Below are positions 51,301-58,800 of a stretch of 64,000 bases of DNA, piece after piece. The DNA is from Doryteuthis pealeii (taxonomy: Eukaryota; Mollusca; Cephalopoda; Myopsida; Loliginidae). Made by a program: the position numbers and the translations under genes. The DNA is taken from contig CM042143.1 of assembly GCA_023376005.1 (NCBI GenBank), forward strand, positions 84,092,530 to 84,156,529, given 5' to 3'. Position 1 is the stretch's first letter. The number at the start of each line of letters is the position of its first letter. The notes under the pieces were generated by a model, which worked only from the letters and a program-made list of their open reading frames with translations, searched no databases and was not told where the DNA came from.

Positions 51301-53044
51301 ACTGAAGAATTTTAATTATTTTATGTCAAAGCTGTTTTTTTGCTACAAGTAGAAAATGATTTAATAAAATGTCTTTTATTCTTTCTCTTTTAGCTGTAGC
51401 ATATGTGGTAAAGGATTCCCAAGAACACAATCTTTGCAATCACATATGATGGTACATGAAAAAGAAGTTGAAAATCCACAGAAATGTGAAGTCTGTAATC
51501 GACCGTTTGCTTCTGAAAATCGTCTGCGTGCCCACATGGAAGCCAAACATCCTGCTGTCCCAAAAGTTTATAAATGTGCCGAATGTAACAGAGTATTCAC
51601 TGCTATGCGTAAGTTAGATTTAAATTCTTGTAGAATTTTGTCTAATTTAATGTTCAACTTGTACAGAAATAGAACCTTATTGTTCACAAAAAAAAACTTT
51701 TATACAATTCTTGTTACCTTCATAAACTGCATTATTCCATTTACTTTCATTTTTTGAGGTTGACCATTTTCTAGAGGTATCCTTTTATTATTTGATTTAC
51801 GATCAAGTACCAAGTATTTCTACCTATTGTATCACATCACAGAAAAATACTATGCATTTTCATTACATATAATGTGAAATTGGAAACTTGCCACATACTG
51901 GCAGTCGATAATTTGCATACCATCACTTTGGGTAGTGCTGTCCTCATGATGTAATATCTGATTCAAAAGTAGTTTTAACCAATAAGCATCAAAACTAACA
52001 AGGATAGTGCGACACAATAATGAATCTCCAAAATGAATTTATCAACCTTATCTTATTATAATGGAGATTATGTAACTGTCTGTATGTAAGTTTTATTCTC
52101 AATGATTATGAAATTTAATCTTAATTAGCATATTATTTATTAAAGTTTTTTAATTTGCCACGAAACTGCCCATATTATTAATGCATTTAAAATCCTGAAA
52201 TGTTATACTATGTAAATGTTTATTTCTTTGAGATATATATGTGGGAATAATTTTGCATAATCATTTGCTGTTATTGATTTCTCAAACATATTAAAAGCAA
52301 TTATATATATATCAAATAGAATAACATTACAATAAGTGTAATATTTTTGTATTCATTCTTTAGTTAGTTTTCCTATTATATTTTATTACATTAAAACTTG
52401 AAATAGCAAAAATGCCTTAAGGAATTGAGTAATCTCATAGAAACTTTAAAATCCTAAATTTCTGTTTTTAAATGTGAAGTTTAATTTTTGTCAAAAGAAT
52501 TTTTAACTTTCCAAATTAATGCTTATGATGCCCTTTTTGTATTGTAGGAAGTCTTAAACGTCACATTGAAGCTCACATGGGTCTAAAACGCTATGAATGT
52601 CAACACTGTGGCCGCCGTTTTCTGAGGAAGGAATATCTGCGCAGTCATGCCTCCCAACATACTGGTGAGGTGTCACCTCTTCCCAAACGAAAGAAAGCTA
52701 CTCTGCCATGTCCTCAATTGAAAATTACTGTTGGCTCCAACACTTACTCAGTATTCACCTCAGATGCATCTGCAGTTACCCCTGAACAACAGGAAACTTG
52801 GGTAGCAGCTGAATTAGTGAAAAATGAAGAACAACTTCAAGATCCAAATGAGACAGCTCGAGCTACAGAAAGTGTAGAGCAGAGTGTCGAGGCTCCACTT
52901 TTCTTTATTGCACCTAATCAAGTGGAGTATGAAGTTGAGTGCACATCAAGTGGAGGCACTGAACTTACAGAAGCAGATCTTACTGCTATTAATATTTTGG
53001 CACAAGCTACACTCAATACTCCTACTGCACTCCCACTCACATGA
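17861..53044 (+). CDS. Integrase-derived (GIN1/Ginger-type) multi-H2C2, six C2H2 zinc-finger protein, 15 coding exons
   Basis: Spliced CDS: 17861-17985, 18789-18967, 29744-29991, 31396-31565, 32037-32167, 34175-34328, 35587-36237, 37438-37663, 38569-38750, 39772-40042, 43310-43509, 46794-48019, 49842-49962, 51394-51608, 52548-53044. Every junction is GT/AG and phase-consistent. With two one-base corrections (exons 7 and 12) it gives about 1,531 aa. Order: H2C2 module 1 (aa ~10-140), degenerate integrase core (~185-345), Ser/acidic and basic linker (~350-553), H2C2 module 2 (~557-665), module 3 (~695-815), Ala-rich and acidic region (~847-1235), then six C2H2 fingers (~1240-1395) and an acidic tail. 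The N-terminus resembles GIN1, a known domesticated Ginger/gypsy-type integrase. Likely a nuclear DNA-binding protein (inference); catalytic acidic residues are not all present, so integration activity is not expected. I do not know a named orthologue. Confidence 0.85.
18789..18967 (+). CDS. Gene 1 exon 2: H2C2 module 1, first histidine
   Basis: Encodes aa 42-102 after acceptor CCCAG. It contains the strand motif LKDGALYFV, a Ser-rich insert, then a helix ending ECHVDDQ. His97 is the first ligand of an H-x6-H-x29-C-x2-C finger. The donor AG|GTAATT splits a Gly codon in phase 1. Confidence 0.85.
19110..19312. mobile_element. Foldback MITE, first copy
   Basis: Outer ends GTACAAATGCAGAATAGCGCG and CACTACTGTGTATTAGTACC are inverted-repeat related; inner parts include TAGATTACG/CGTAATCTA. 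Confidence 0.55.
19362..19800. mobile_element. Foldback MITE, second copy, split by a SINE
   Basis: GGTACAAATGCAGAATAGTG at the left and CGCTATTCTGCATTAGTACC at the right. The SINE at 19511-19767 lies between them. Confidence 0.6.
19511..19767 (-). mobile_element. SINE family A, full length, inside a foldback element
   Basis: Body plus head (GGTTAGCTCAGTCGGTAGAG and box B, antisense). It interrupts the second copy of the 19.1-kb foldback repeat. Confidence 0.72.
19976..20330 (+). mobile_element. tRNA-derived SINE, family B
   Basis: GGTGGCTTAGTTGC (box A-like), GAGTTCAAATTCTGG (box B-like), then a body with GGCTGTTTGCATTTCAC, AGGTATGAATCCA, GGCAGACTGGGCTCTTTA-type segments and the end TCACATCCTGCTC. 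Defines family B. Confidence 0.65.
21580..21900 (+). repeat. Dispersed repeat D (GGAGATGCCCTTGTTTGCC)
   Basis: Matches 36875-37140 over about 270 bases (GATGATGGAGATGCC, TGATGAGGAGGGGTTGGACTT). Class unknown. Confidence 0.55.
22200..22910. mobile_element. Cluster of three family B SINE copies
   Basis: 22200-22340 (antisense 3' end), 22343-22615 (+) and 22616-22910 (+), adjoining one another. A weaker piece follows at 22915-23100. Confidence 0.6.
23770..24283 (-). mobile_element. Helitron family 1 copy
   Basis: Reverse orientation, 3' end CTAG at 23770-23773 with GCCC-aga-GGGT hairpin. The 5' end, TATTATAATGGAGAT, lies near 24283. Within gene 1 intron 2. Confidence 0.7.
24503..24565 (-). mobile_element. 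SINE family A, tRNA head only
   Basis: Antisense GGTTAGCTCAGTCGGTAGAG and TAGTTCGATT, 60 bases, with no body. Confidence 0.5.
25280..25410 (+). mobile_element. Family B SINE, 3' half
   Basis: Matches the GGAAAACTCTGAATTCAAACC...TTGTGTCACATTCTGCTC end of the family. Confidence 0.55.
26240..26520 (-). mobile_element. Family B SINE, full length
   Basis: Antisense of the whole element, including GGTGTAATGGTTAGTCATAG and the box B region. Confidence 0.62.
27418..27600 (+). mobile_element. Family B SINE, 5' part
   Basis: ATGTGGTGTAATTATTATTG head, then GGCTGTTTGCATTT and GGTATGAATCCATC body. Confidence 0.55.
27934..28451 (-). mobile_element. Helitron family 1 copy
   Basis: CTAG at 27934-27937, then the family body. 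About 30 bases near its 5' end (the segment encoding GACAGACACCGAATCTCC in other copies) are missing before TTATTATAAGA. Confidence 0.68.
28481..28676. mobile_element. Second palindromic MITE, shorter telomere-like core
   Basis: Same termini and arms as the 8061 element; the core has only ACTAACCCTAAACCCTTACCCC. Confidence 0.7.
29200..29510 (+). repeat. Dispersed repeat E
   Basis: Matches 63550-63850 (GGTTCTGAGCAAAA, CTATCTTTTTGGT, TTTTGGATTCCTTGG, GTAGGGAAGCTCTAGAACTC). Class unknown. One copy is near exon 3 of gene 1, the other upstream of a LENG8 exon. Confidence 0.55.
29744..29991 (+). CDS. Gene 1 exon 3: rest of H2C2 module 1
   Basis: Encodes aa 102-184. His104, Cys134 and Cys137 (in ECPVCQAY) complete the zinc-binding H2C2 finger typical of retroviral-type and Ginger integrases. 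The exon then runs through a charged linker to FWQR and ends in phase 0 (AGG|GTAACT). It is separated from exon 2 by a 10.8-kb repeat-filled intron. Confidence 0.88.
30297..30652. mobile_element. Foldback element, GAGGCTTGATGTGA family
   Basis: Inverted ends GAGGCTTGATG...TCCTCATCTTTATTGTGG and CCACAATAAAGATGAGGACAAC...AAGCCTC, with an inner inverted repeat around AACCTGGAAAATCATTTTAAT. Poly-T of about 40 at 30312. Other copies at 40073-40350, 50222-50388 and partial 59519-59620. Confidence 0.62.
30975..31180 (-). mobile_element. Helitron family 2 fragment
   Basis: CTAGCAAGACCTGTGGATAT at 30975, then the family body until about 31180. In intron 3 of gene 1. Confidence 0.5.
31396..31565 (+). 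CDS. Gene 1 exon 4: start of the integrase core
   Basis: Encodes aa 185-241, starting VEVDLFGPY. The Asp in VDLFGP matches the first catalytic Asp of DDE integrases, and the following [16 protein letters not shown] matches the core beta strands. The donor is AG|GTTAGT. Confidence 0.85.
32037..32167 (+). CDS. Gene 1 exon 5: degenerate middle of the integrase core
   Basis: Encodes aa 241-285. The position where active integrases carry the second catalytic Asp (before x2-GxEF) reads LTFRKESF here, with no Asp. The acceptor follows a poly-T tract. The exon ends in a phase-1 junction. Confidence 0.82.
32279..32790 (-). mobile_element. Helitron family 1 copy
   Basis: CTAG at 32279-32282, with the hairpin TGCCT-ggtgga-AGGCA. 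The far end reads CTCCATTATAATAGG. Lies between exons 5 and 6 of gene 1. Confidence 0.7.
33665..33845 (+). mobile_element. SINE family A inserted in a family B SINE
   Basis: GGTTTAGCTCAGTTC head and GAGTAGCACA...CTCCACCT body. Antisense family B sequence continues on both sides (33590-33664 and 33885-33975). Confidence 0.6.
34175..34328 (+). CDS. Gene 1 exon 6: C-terminal part of the integrase core
   Basis: Encodes aa 285-336, including [18 protein letters not shown] and [14 protein letters not shown]. These match the W...TPxxL..G/R-P stretch at the end of the integrase core. The helix with the third catalytic Glu is not recognisable. Confidence 0.82.
35040..35340 (-). mobile_element. Other LINE reverse-transcriptase 3' fragment
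   Basis: Antisense reading gives a broken [14 protein letters not shown]... and [20 protein letters not shown], similar to the end of invertebrate LINE ORF2-like proteins ([18 protein letters not shown] type). In intron 6 of gene 1. Confidence 0.5.
35587..36237 (+). CDS. Gene 1 exon 7: post-core linker, with apparent one-base deletion
   Basis: Starts [13 protein letters not shown], closing the integrase core, then runs into Ser-, Asp- and Glu-rich sequence ([17 protein letters not shown]). After about 35912 the protein-like reading moves to another frame ([20 protein letters not shown]...). That frame runs through basic RGRG-type and acidic stretches to the donor GAT|GTAAGT. One extra base between 35912 and 35936, in either the CCC or the 9-A run, restores a single frame and the correct phase-0 end. 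Either a sequence error or a real lesion. Confidence 0.78.
36303..36872 (-). mobile_element. Helitron family 1 copy, 5' end replaced
   Basis: CTAG at 36303-36306 and hairpin GCCC-aga-GGGC. The match stops at about 36872, where another repeat begins (GGAGATGCCCTTGTTTGCC), so the TC end is lost. Lies in intron 7 of gene 1. Confidence 0.65.
37438..37663 (+). CDS. Gene 1 exon 8: H2C2 module 2, first half
   Basis: Encodes aa 554-629, [20 protein letters not shown] onward. It has the same Y-x(n)-YP...IR...VLYYK layout as module 1 and ends DAHVLEG with His624. The donor GAG|GTAAGT splits Gly629 in phase 1, as in module 1. Confidence 0.88.
37664..38568 (+). other. Intron 8 of gene 1
   Basis: 905 bases, AT-rich; no repeat family recognised. 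One of the few introns here without an obvious insertion. Confidence 0.5.
38569..38750 (+). CDS. Gene 1 exon 9: H2C2 module 2, second half
   Basis: Encodes aa 629-689. His631, Cys660 and Cys663 ([10 protein letters not shown]) give H-x6-H-x28-C-x2-C, with NDYYWKGM before the Cys pair as in integrase fingers. Ends in phase 0 with donor GTAAAA. Confidence 0.88.
38996..39207. repeat. Near-perfect palindromic element with a hammerhead-like motif in each arm
   Basis: Two arms of about 90-100 bases read outward from a centre near 39095. The inner arms (TTAATTAATCAATTTCTTG) match almost perfectly. Each arm contains TAACC-(C/A)TGATGA-TC(C)T...GT-GAA-ACTTAAGT-A-GGT(T/C)A. In the left arm (minus strand 39013-39051) CUGAUGA is intact; in the right arm (39140-39180) C3 is A but stem I is five perfect pairs. 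Ends carry GGTATAGA/TCTATACC. Confidence 0.6.
39772..40042 (+). CDS. Gene 1 exon 10: H2C2 module 3, first half
   Basis: Encodes aa 690-780. The domain start is [16 protein letters not shown], the strand [10 protein letters not shown], and the end FTEIHILRT with His775. The intron again splits the Gly codon (Gly780) in phase 1. The donor AG|GTTATT is weaker than the others in this gene. Confidence 0.85.
40073..40350. mobile_element. Foldback element, GAGGCTTGATGTGA family
   Basis: Starts GATGAGGCTTGATGTGAATG and ends with AAAGATGATGACAACAATTC...GTTATTCAC; only 30 bases after the exon 10 donor. Confidence 0.6.
40351..42639 (+). other. Middle of intron 10
   Basis: AT-rich. Three similar 50-60-base units (CTCTCTTACATTAGTTTATTCCTC, about 41725-41900) form an imperfect tandem repeat. 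Otherwise nothing recognised. Confidence 0.45.
42640..43000 (+). mobile_element. LINE fragment interrupted by another repeat
   Basis: [22 protein letters not shown] is followed, after a 75-base insertion of the TTTACGGCATATCAACCC repeat (42745-42815), by [22 protein letters not shown]. Same LINE family as at 35040, opposite strand. Confidence 0.6.
43310..43509 (+). CDS. Gene 1 exon 11: H2C2 module 3, second half (one Cys lost)
   Basis: Encodes aa 780-846. It keeps His782, NYFWVGM and Cys812. The expected C-x2-C reads CCLT, so the second cysteine position is Thr815. Zinc binding by this module is therefore doubtful unless Cys813 substitutes. The donor is GTAAGT, phase 0. Confidence 0.87.
43810..43950 (+). 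repeat. CTGGAAAA-rich repeat
   Basis: GGGTTCCCATGCGTCCTGGA then about five CTGGAAAA units. Similar CTGGAAAACC-type repeats occur in many invertebrate genomes. Confidence 0.45.
45148..45178 (+). mobile_element. 3' end of Helitron family 3
   Basis: Hairpin TACCCGG-gctttg-CCGGGTA, seven bases, then CTAG followed by T. The rest of the element probably extends upstream over 44.6-45.1 kb, but its TC end was not found. Confidence 0.5.
45290..45680 (+). other. Unassigned island in intron 11 with TATA-like box
   Basis: Less AT-rich than its surroundings. Contains an open frame of 101 codons (45298-45603), CTATAAATAC at about 45515 and CACGTG at about 45576. The protein resembles nothing I know. It could be a solo LTR or another element's promoter; no terminal repeats or duplication were identified. 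Confidence 0.3.
46199..46726 (-). mobile_element. Helitron family 1 copy close to an exon
   Basis: CTAG at 46199-46202 after A; the TC end is at 46726 next to AT. It ends about 70 bases before exon 12 of gene 1, leaving little room for the branch point and polypyrimidine tract. Confidence 0.7.
46794..48019 (+). CDS. Gene 1 exon 12: long acidic region and first C2H2 finger, with apparent one-base insertion
   Basis: Starts [14 protein letters not shown]. It has an Ala-rich tract, Thr/Ser-rich segments and an acidic DD/EE run, then a basic [12 protein letters not shown] patch that could serve nuclear import (inference), then C2H2 finger 1 (CSICGTLF...), whose histidines lie in the next exon. 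The frame changes near 47145-47150 (ATACCC); removing one base joins both halves and gives the correct phase-1 end at A|GTAAGA. Without it, translation stops at 47181. Confidence 0.8.
48027..48190 (+). repeat. Pyrimidine tract (CTTT/CT)n at the start of intron 12
   Basis: About 160 bases of nearly pure T/C begin seven bases after the GT of the exon 12 donor. Confidence 0.85.
48200..48325 (-). mobile_element. LINE 3' fragment directly behind a pyrimidine tract in intron 12
   Basis: Minus-strand sequence again reads [23 protein letters not shown]. About 180 bases downstream of the exon 12 donor. Confidence 0.5.
49842..49962 (+). CDS. Gene 1 exon 13: end of finger 1 and C2H2 finger 2
   Basis: Completes finger 1 (HMSTH), then SGQKPFG linker and finger 2 CEVCGKRF...HMRRH, then the classical linker TGEKPYL. 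The donor CT|GTATGT joins in phase 2 to finger 3. Confidence 0.92.
50222..50388. mobile_element. Foldback element, GAGGCTTGATGTGA family, short copy
   Basis: Arms ACTGTTATTCTCATCTTTAT and AAAGATGATAACAACAGTAC, with a perfect inner pair TATAAACACAATGTTCAG/CTGAACATTGTGTTTATA. Confidence 0.6.
51042..51255 (-). mobile_element. SINE family A
   Basis: Antisense body and head with a T/G-run insertion at 51098. In intron 13 of gene 1. Confidence 0.6.
51394..51608 (+). CDS. Gene 1 exon 14: C2H2 fingers 3, 4 and first half of 5
   Basis: Finger 3 is CSICGKGF...HMMVH. Finger 4 is CEVCNRPF...HMEAKH (H-x4-H). Finger 5 starts CAECNRVF and is split by the intron (ATGC|GTAAGT). Linkers between these fingers are not the TGEKP type. 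Confidence 0.92.
52051..52410 (+). mobile_element. Helitron family 1 copy, 3' truncated
   Basis: TCTTATTATAATGGAGAT starts after A in intron 14. The match fades near 52410 and no CTAG end is seen. Other partial family copies occur at 11350-11445 (+), 21020-21235 (-) and 24593-24790 (+). Confidence 0.55.
52548..53044 (+). CDS. Gene 1 exon 15: end of finger 5, finger 6 and acidic C-terminal tail
   Basis: Completes finger 5 (HIEAH), then finger 6 CQHCGRRF...HASQH. A basic PKRKK patch follows, then a Gln/Glu-rich tail of about 110 residues ending in TALPLT and a TGA stop at 53042-53044. Confidence 0.9.
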
Positions 53045-55683
53045 GTATCACTCCAATTGTATAAATTGTGTATATGTATGTGTATATCCTTTCTTTTTTT
53101 TTTCTTTCTGAGGCTGTTATTAAGGACAAAACTACTTTTGTATTTTTTTTTTTAAAGTACTTGAGAATTTTTCTCTTTATCAAGAGAAAATGCATGAACG
53201 ATTACAGACAATACTGCCTCAGTAGATTTTATGGGAATATAAACAAAAAGAAACCAAAACTTTTTTAATTCATTTCTTCAGCATGTCTTTAAAAAAAAAA
53301 AAAAAGTGGATACAATTGCAAGACAAAAAAAAAGTCCAAGTTGTTTGTCAGCCTCCCCCCTCCTTCTCTTTTAATTTGTCTTTTCATCACCCTCCTCCTC
53401 CATCATGGGACACTAGCTATCCAGGCATGTATGCACATACCAATAGTATTACATCATGATTAACAGAAAGGCAACACAATTTTCATTATTCCTCCCCCCA
53501 AAGATTTTATTTTCTTTATTCATCACTCCATGAAATACCAGTGTTATCATTCTTTCATCTTTAAAAACAAAAGAAATTCTTTTTTTATCAGCATGTTAAA
53601 AATGAACAAGTTTGAGAATTGTTGCAAAAGACAATTTCTGGTGTTTGTCATTTTTTCCTGACTTTTGTTAACAGATTAAATGCAATTTTTCTTTTTCCTC
53701 CATTCTGTACTTAAAAACAAAGATTGGTGCCATTTTTTAATTAATCATCTTCATAGGTGACAAATTAAAAAAAAAAAAAAAAAGATTCTTTCCACAATCA
53801 TGTTAAATTATCGAAGCATGAAACAGTTTTCTTGCTATATTTCTGGCTTTGTACCAAACTAAGTTAAGCTTAATTGGTTGTTTTACAGCATATCAACATT
53901 GACTCATTTTGATATTTGAAAGCACTAGTTTCTGTTAAAAACTAGTGCTTTCAACTTGACTATAAACCGTTAAGCAGCAAGGAACCTGTTCAATATGTAG
54001 ATGGTGACCATTTAAGCAACAGCAGGTACTGTAAGAAACCAAAGTGGCTTAGTTTGGCACAAGGCCAGAAGTATAGAGGCATCCAGTAATAACAGATTGC
54101 TAACATTATTTTGTTCGTTTCCAAGACTAAGAAATTATTTAAATCAAAGTTAATTTTTTTATAAATTTTTAATCTTAAAAGTAAGTCATTAAAAACAGTC
54201 TTAAATCCTTTAAGAAAGGAGGAAAATTCTTTTGTCAAGTGTATCTCTCTGAACTTATACATTCTGGGCAAGCTCGAATTGAAAAAAAAAAAAAGTTTGT
54301 GATGTTCATAAACCTGTACAGATTTATTTCAACAAATGTATTTACAATAAATAGAAAAGAAATCGAGATCTTTACAACACTGAAACCCCTGAAGATGAAG
54401 AGGCTTTATAAAGATGATGATGCAGCTCGGAGAAGTGAGAAAGAGAAAAGAGTCCCTGAGTAGCTGGCAGTTACCTACCCGACATATCTGCTTCAGCTAG
54501 GTGCTTGGTTGGTTATGACGAATGCTGCTGCTGCTGCTAGACACAAAAGGTGAACATTCATCAAAGTGATGATGATGATGCTGAGGATAATGATGATAAC
54601 TCTTGATAAGCAACAGCAGAAATCGACAAATCAGCAAGAAGAAGAAAAGATGGTCGCGCTTGAATCCTCCTTCGTCCAACAATGGAAAAATGGTCTCCAG
54701 TGAAGAAAACTGCAGCCAACTACTTGATCAATGCAAGAGAAGATAACAAAATGGATTGGTGAGTTGTGGGTCACGGTGGCAAGAAAGCTTTTTTTTTCTC
54801 TTCCAGGTGATGAATAGAGAAAGATCTTCAACAGAAAGTCCCAAAGTGAAATTTCCTTGAACAAAAACATTAAGTCCTGAAATGGGACTGATGATGATGC
54901 TGATCTCTCATTCCCAAGATTAAATGGAAATCCAGTGAAAAGATGTTTACCATTCAGGCACTGACGTGGATGTGTGTAAATGGTGGTGCAGCCAGTTGAT
55001 GGTGGGTGGAAGCTGATGTGGTTACATGGGCTAGCCAGGTTGAAAAATCATAAGCAAAGATGGGGGGAACCAAAGAAAAAAAAAATTGCACCTGGATAAC
55101 CCATGATACTAACCACAAAGGTTAAACTGGTCACACAAACTTCCACTGGATTCATTTCATAGATTCTGATTTGAAAACATTCAGGAATCTTCAGGATATA
55201 TAGTCCGAGCTGCTGATATGGAATATATCTGTTTTGGAAAAAATAGAAATCTTTGGGAATTATTAACATGTAAAGACAAACTTTGCACGTTTACGGAGCT
55301 TGTTGATGGATGTGGAACCAAAATAGATGTTTGGCAGATGAATGATAGATTAAGTGTTTAGCAGACTAAGAAAAAAAAGGAAAGAGAAAAAAAAAAAAAA
55401 AGAAAGAGAGAGAAGCTTCTTGAAGATAAAGAAAATAGCTTTTTTGCTAAAAACCCATATCAAAGCCCACCTAAAGGTCATGTGTGATTATCTGCCAAAA
55501 GGAAAGGCCAAAAAAAAGAAGAAGAATCAAAACATGACCAAAAGGTGTTCTCCTTTTTCTTCTTCAGAAGTAGCAGTGAAAAAGTAATTGACACTGAGCT
55601 TTAACCCTTCTGAAAGGAAAAACCCCCTTCGCTGAGTGAGCAGCATGTCAACGATGCTGTGTAAATGGGGGCAGGATTTTCAA
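53045..55683. other. Convergent 3' regions of gene 1 and LENG8
   Basis: No coding exon is recognised between the two facing stop codons, 2.64 kb apart. For gene 1, ATTAAA occurs near 53668 and 53757 and AATAAA near 54345. The sequence has A/T runs, a short (GCT)n at 54526 and GATGATG-rich stretches, which is ordinary 3' UTR-like sequence. A fragment of the TTTACGGCATATCAACC repeat lies at 53870-53925. Confidence 0.5.
54323..54328 (-). terminator. Candidate LENG8 polyadenylation signal
   Basis: TTTATT on the + strand reads AATAAA on the LENG8 strand, about 1.36 kb after its stop. It is the first good match I noticed in the 3' flank; not proven. Confidence 0.3.
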
Positions 55684-55843
55684 CTACAACGCCTGCATTA
55701 CTGCCATACTCTGCTTGCAATCCAGCTTGGTGTTGTCATCGCTTAGCACCACACTCTTGTCCACAAGGAACTGCATACAGTCGTCTTGGTTAGAAAACGA
55801 CAACTCACTCTGGATGTAATCTATCTGCAGCATGGGACGATAC
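55684..55843 (-). CDS. LENG8: LENG8 terminal coding exon
   Basis: After acceptor GTAATAG it encodes [16 protein letters not shown]...[14 protein letters not shown]...[12 protein letters not shown] and a TAG stop. It corresponds to the winged-helix-like end of the SAC3 domain and the short LENG8 C-terminus. Confidence 0.9.
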
Positions 55844-58800
55844 CTATTACGTGGGTTAGGTGTATTTGTGGTTTGGAGAAGAGGGCAAACGGACGGGCCA
55901 GCAAGGATGAAAAAGAAGAAAACAACATGTTAGCATTCCTAATTAAAATTTTGAACCTTGATATATATATATATACACACACACATAAATAAATAAATAC
56001 ATAACACAGGTTGTAAACCGTGACAGTTATTTGCAACTTACCTGCAGAGAGATAGAAAGAAAAAAAAAACAATCACTGGCAAAGACCAAACACATCAAGC
56101 AAAATAGATTCCTAGACATACAACTAAATATACTCACCAATTTTCTTTTTTTTTATACTTACCTTCCAAGAGTTTCTGCATCTCATTTTTAGCAAAAAAA
56201 AAAAGAAAAAAAAGAGTCCCTCCCAAAAATAGGATTTTTTAAAAAATCTTAGAAAAGCTATCATTCATATTGGTTTATAATTGAAGTAAAACAATTTATA
56301 TTTTTAAAAGGAAGGAGAGGGTGGTCATTCACAAATATTTACATAATTGTTCAAACTGAAAATGACAAGAAAAAAAGAAAAGCTAGCTCTACATAACAGA
56401 CCATTTTTTAAAGTGCAGTGCAATAAAGAGCATCAAAATTAAAAGGAATGTAACTAGATTTATTTGATTAAGTTTGCAGTAACAAAGTACTACATGCTGT
56501 TGTTGTTGTTGTTAGCACCATCATCACAACAACAGGCTGAGAACCCTGACAAGTTTGCATGCATTTCAGTTTTCAATGTTTCTCTTATGTGAGAGAGAGC
56601 TCTACAGAAATTGATGCAAGTGATTTCTTTTCCAAACAAAAAAGATTTACTACTGCACATCCTGCAGTGAATTTCTGCCCACAATTGTATCACCACTTTT
56701 AAAATTGAAGTTACTCGGACAACAATAAATACACATTAATAAATAATATCGACTGACAAAGCAAAAACATTTCTAAAAATCAATTGAGAAACAATTTTCA
56801 CCCCCTCTAACCCATTTTTAAGGATTGTGCAAAAATCAAACAATTTATGTTAGAGCAAAACTCAAATTTTTAAACATTCTGTGTAAGATTCAATGTAATT
56901 AATGATTGCTTGATTGAACAATTTATTTTTAAAAAGAAACAAACATTACTTTTCTTTAATTTCATATTTAGTTTGCACAGTTAATCGAGAGATATTCATT
57001 GAATCTCATTTCAAAACATGCACTACCATCACATTTAACAGATTAGCCACAAAAGCAATTGTCACAGATTAAAAGTGAAACTAAATGTCACTAGCTTGGC
57101 TTTAGAGATGAAAATTCAGAGAAAAATTTAAAAAAAAAAAGAAAAAAAAACATGAAGCATGCAAATTGAGAATATTTACAAATATACATCAACAAATAGA
57201 CTAAACTCAATTTTGTTGACAACAAAAATGGTTAGAGCTGAAAGAAAAGACAATTTGTACCTCCTCAATGGTATCAGAGTTGATGATTGGATAGAACCAT
57301 GAAAACAACCCCCCACCACCACCACCACCAGAAATGCTGTGGGGGTTAATATATTCTAAAAATCATTCTTAACTGATAGATAAGACTGAAAAACTAATTA
57401 TAGAAAATTCATTAAAAATATTAAAAAATTGCTGGTATGTTGTGTGCAGAATTGTTGAGGTAAAATAAATTTTAAAAAATGTTTTAAACTTTGACAAAGA
57501 TATTTGAAACTTTAAAGATTAACAAAACTAATCCATAATCCAACAAATATTTACAATTTTCAAAAGATAAAATTAAAAAACCAACAACTAAAATAATGGA
57601 GAAGAAATCAAATAATTATTCAACTATGCTGATATTTAAATAAAAATAATGTCATAAACAGAAAATTGTTATTTAACAAACAAAAAAAAGCCAGTTAAAG
57701 GTAGGATTTAAAAAAAATTATTTCATAAGAAAAGATTCCTTGAAACCAGAGATAATGGATACTTTAAAATTAAGTACTGTCCATTTCTTATACATCATTT
57801 ATTTATTCATATTGTAAAATGGCAATCTATTTATGTATGTCTGGATGAAACTATGAAAATAAAACAATTAATGACAAAGTAAATATATATATATATATAC
57901 ACATTAAATATCACCGGTTCTTGCTTTTTATGCCAAGATTATGAAGATTTGATTTATATTCGAAGATTTCAAAAATTAATATACATAGAAATAGCATTGA
58001 AATTCTAATTAAAATGTCCAGCATTTGTAAATCTCAAAAGTAAACAAATCAATAAACCAGAATTTCCCTCCACCCAGGTGATGCTGGGTAGCCACTTCTA
58101 ATTCTCAATACAGTTGGAATAAAAACTGCCAAGTCTGAATAAGCAAAATAAAACTCTTCCTATCCTTTCTGATTTCCTTTTTGAAAATTTAATCCTCTAA
58201 TAAATAAACCTGACATTCTTCCTATAAAAGGAAACATGGAAAAAATAAATCAAACATATTTCGTAAACTATGAAAGGATACTCTTAAGATGAATGTAAGA
58301 AAAAAATGAAAAATTGGAATCCAGTTTAAAAAGAGAGAAGAACCACCAAGTAAAAGGTAAAATATGACAGTACAGTTGAAAGCAGAAGAAGTTGTACTGA
58401 AATACATACGATTTGATAATAGTTTTTAACGCAGATTTTCTGACTCTTTCCACGAACCAATCCATAAGATAGCCGGACATTTTGGGTGCACAACGGTAGA
58501 GTTTAAAAAATCTGTGGTAATTATTGAGTGCCCAAGCAGATCTCACTTCTAATGCATGTAAAACACATTCATCTTTTTTATGTAAAGCTTTTAAAGAAGA
58601 AAGAGCAGTAGTTAAATCTGAAGAAACAGTTAAGGAAAATGGAGACAAAGAAAGAAAGAAAAAAAAAAAAAAAATCATGTATGCACAGAAAATTCTAGAA
58701 TATTTCTATAATAAATTACCAAATCTATAAAAATTAAATTGATGCTCATTTCCATAAAAATTAGAAACATCAAAAGGTAAATCTAAATTATACAGTGTGA

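Noticed and set aside
58222..58409. Extra C-terminal residues after the LENG8 58410 exon
   Set aside because: Translation through the donor into the intron; the true continuation is at 55843.
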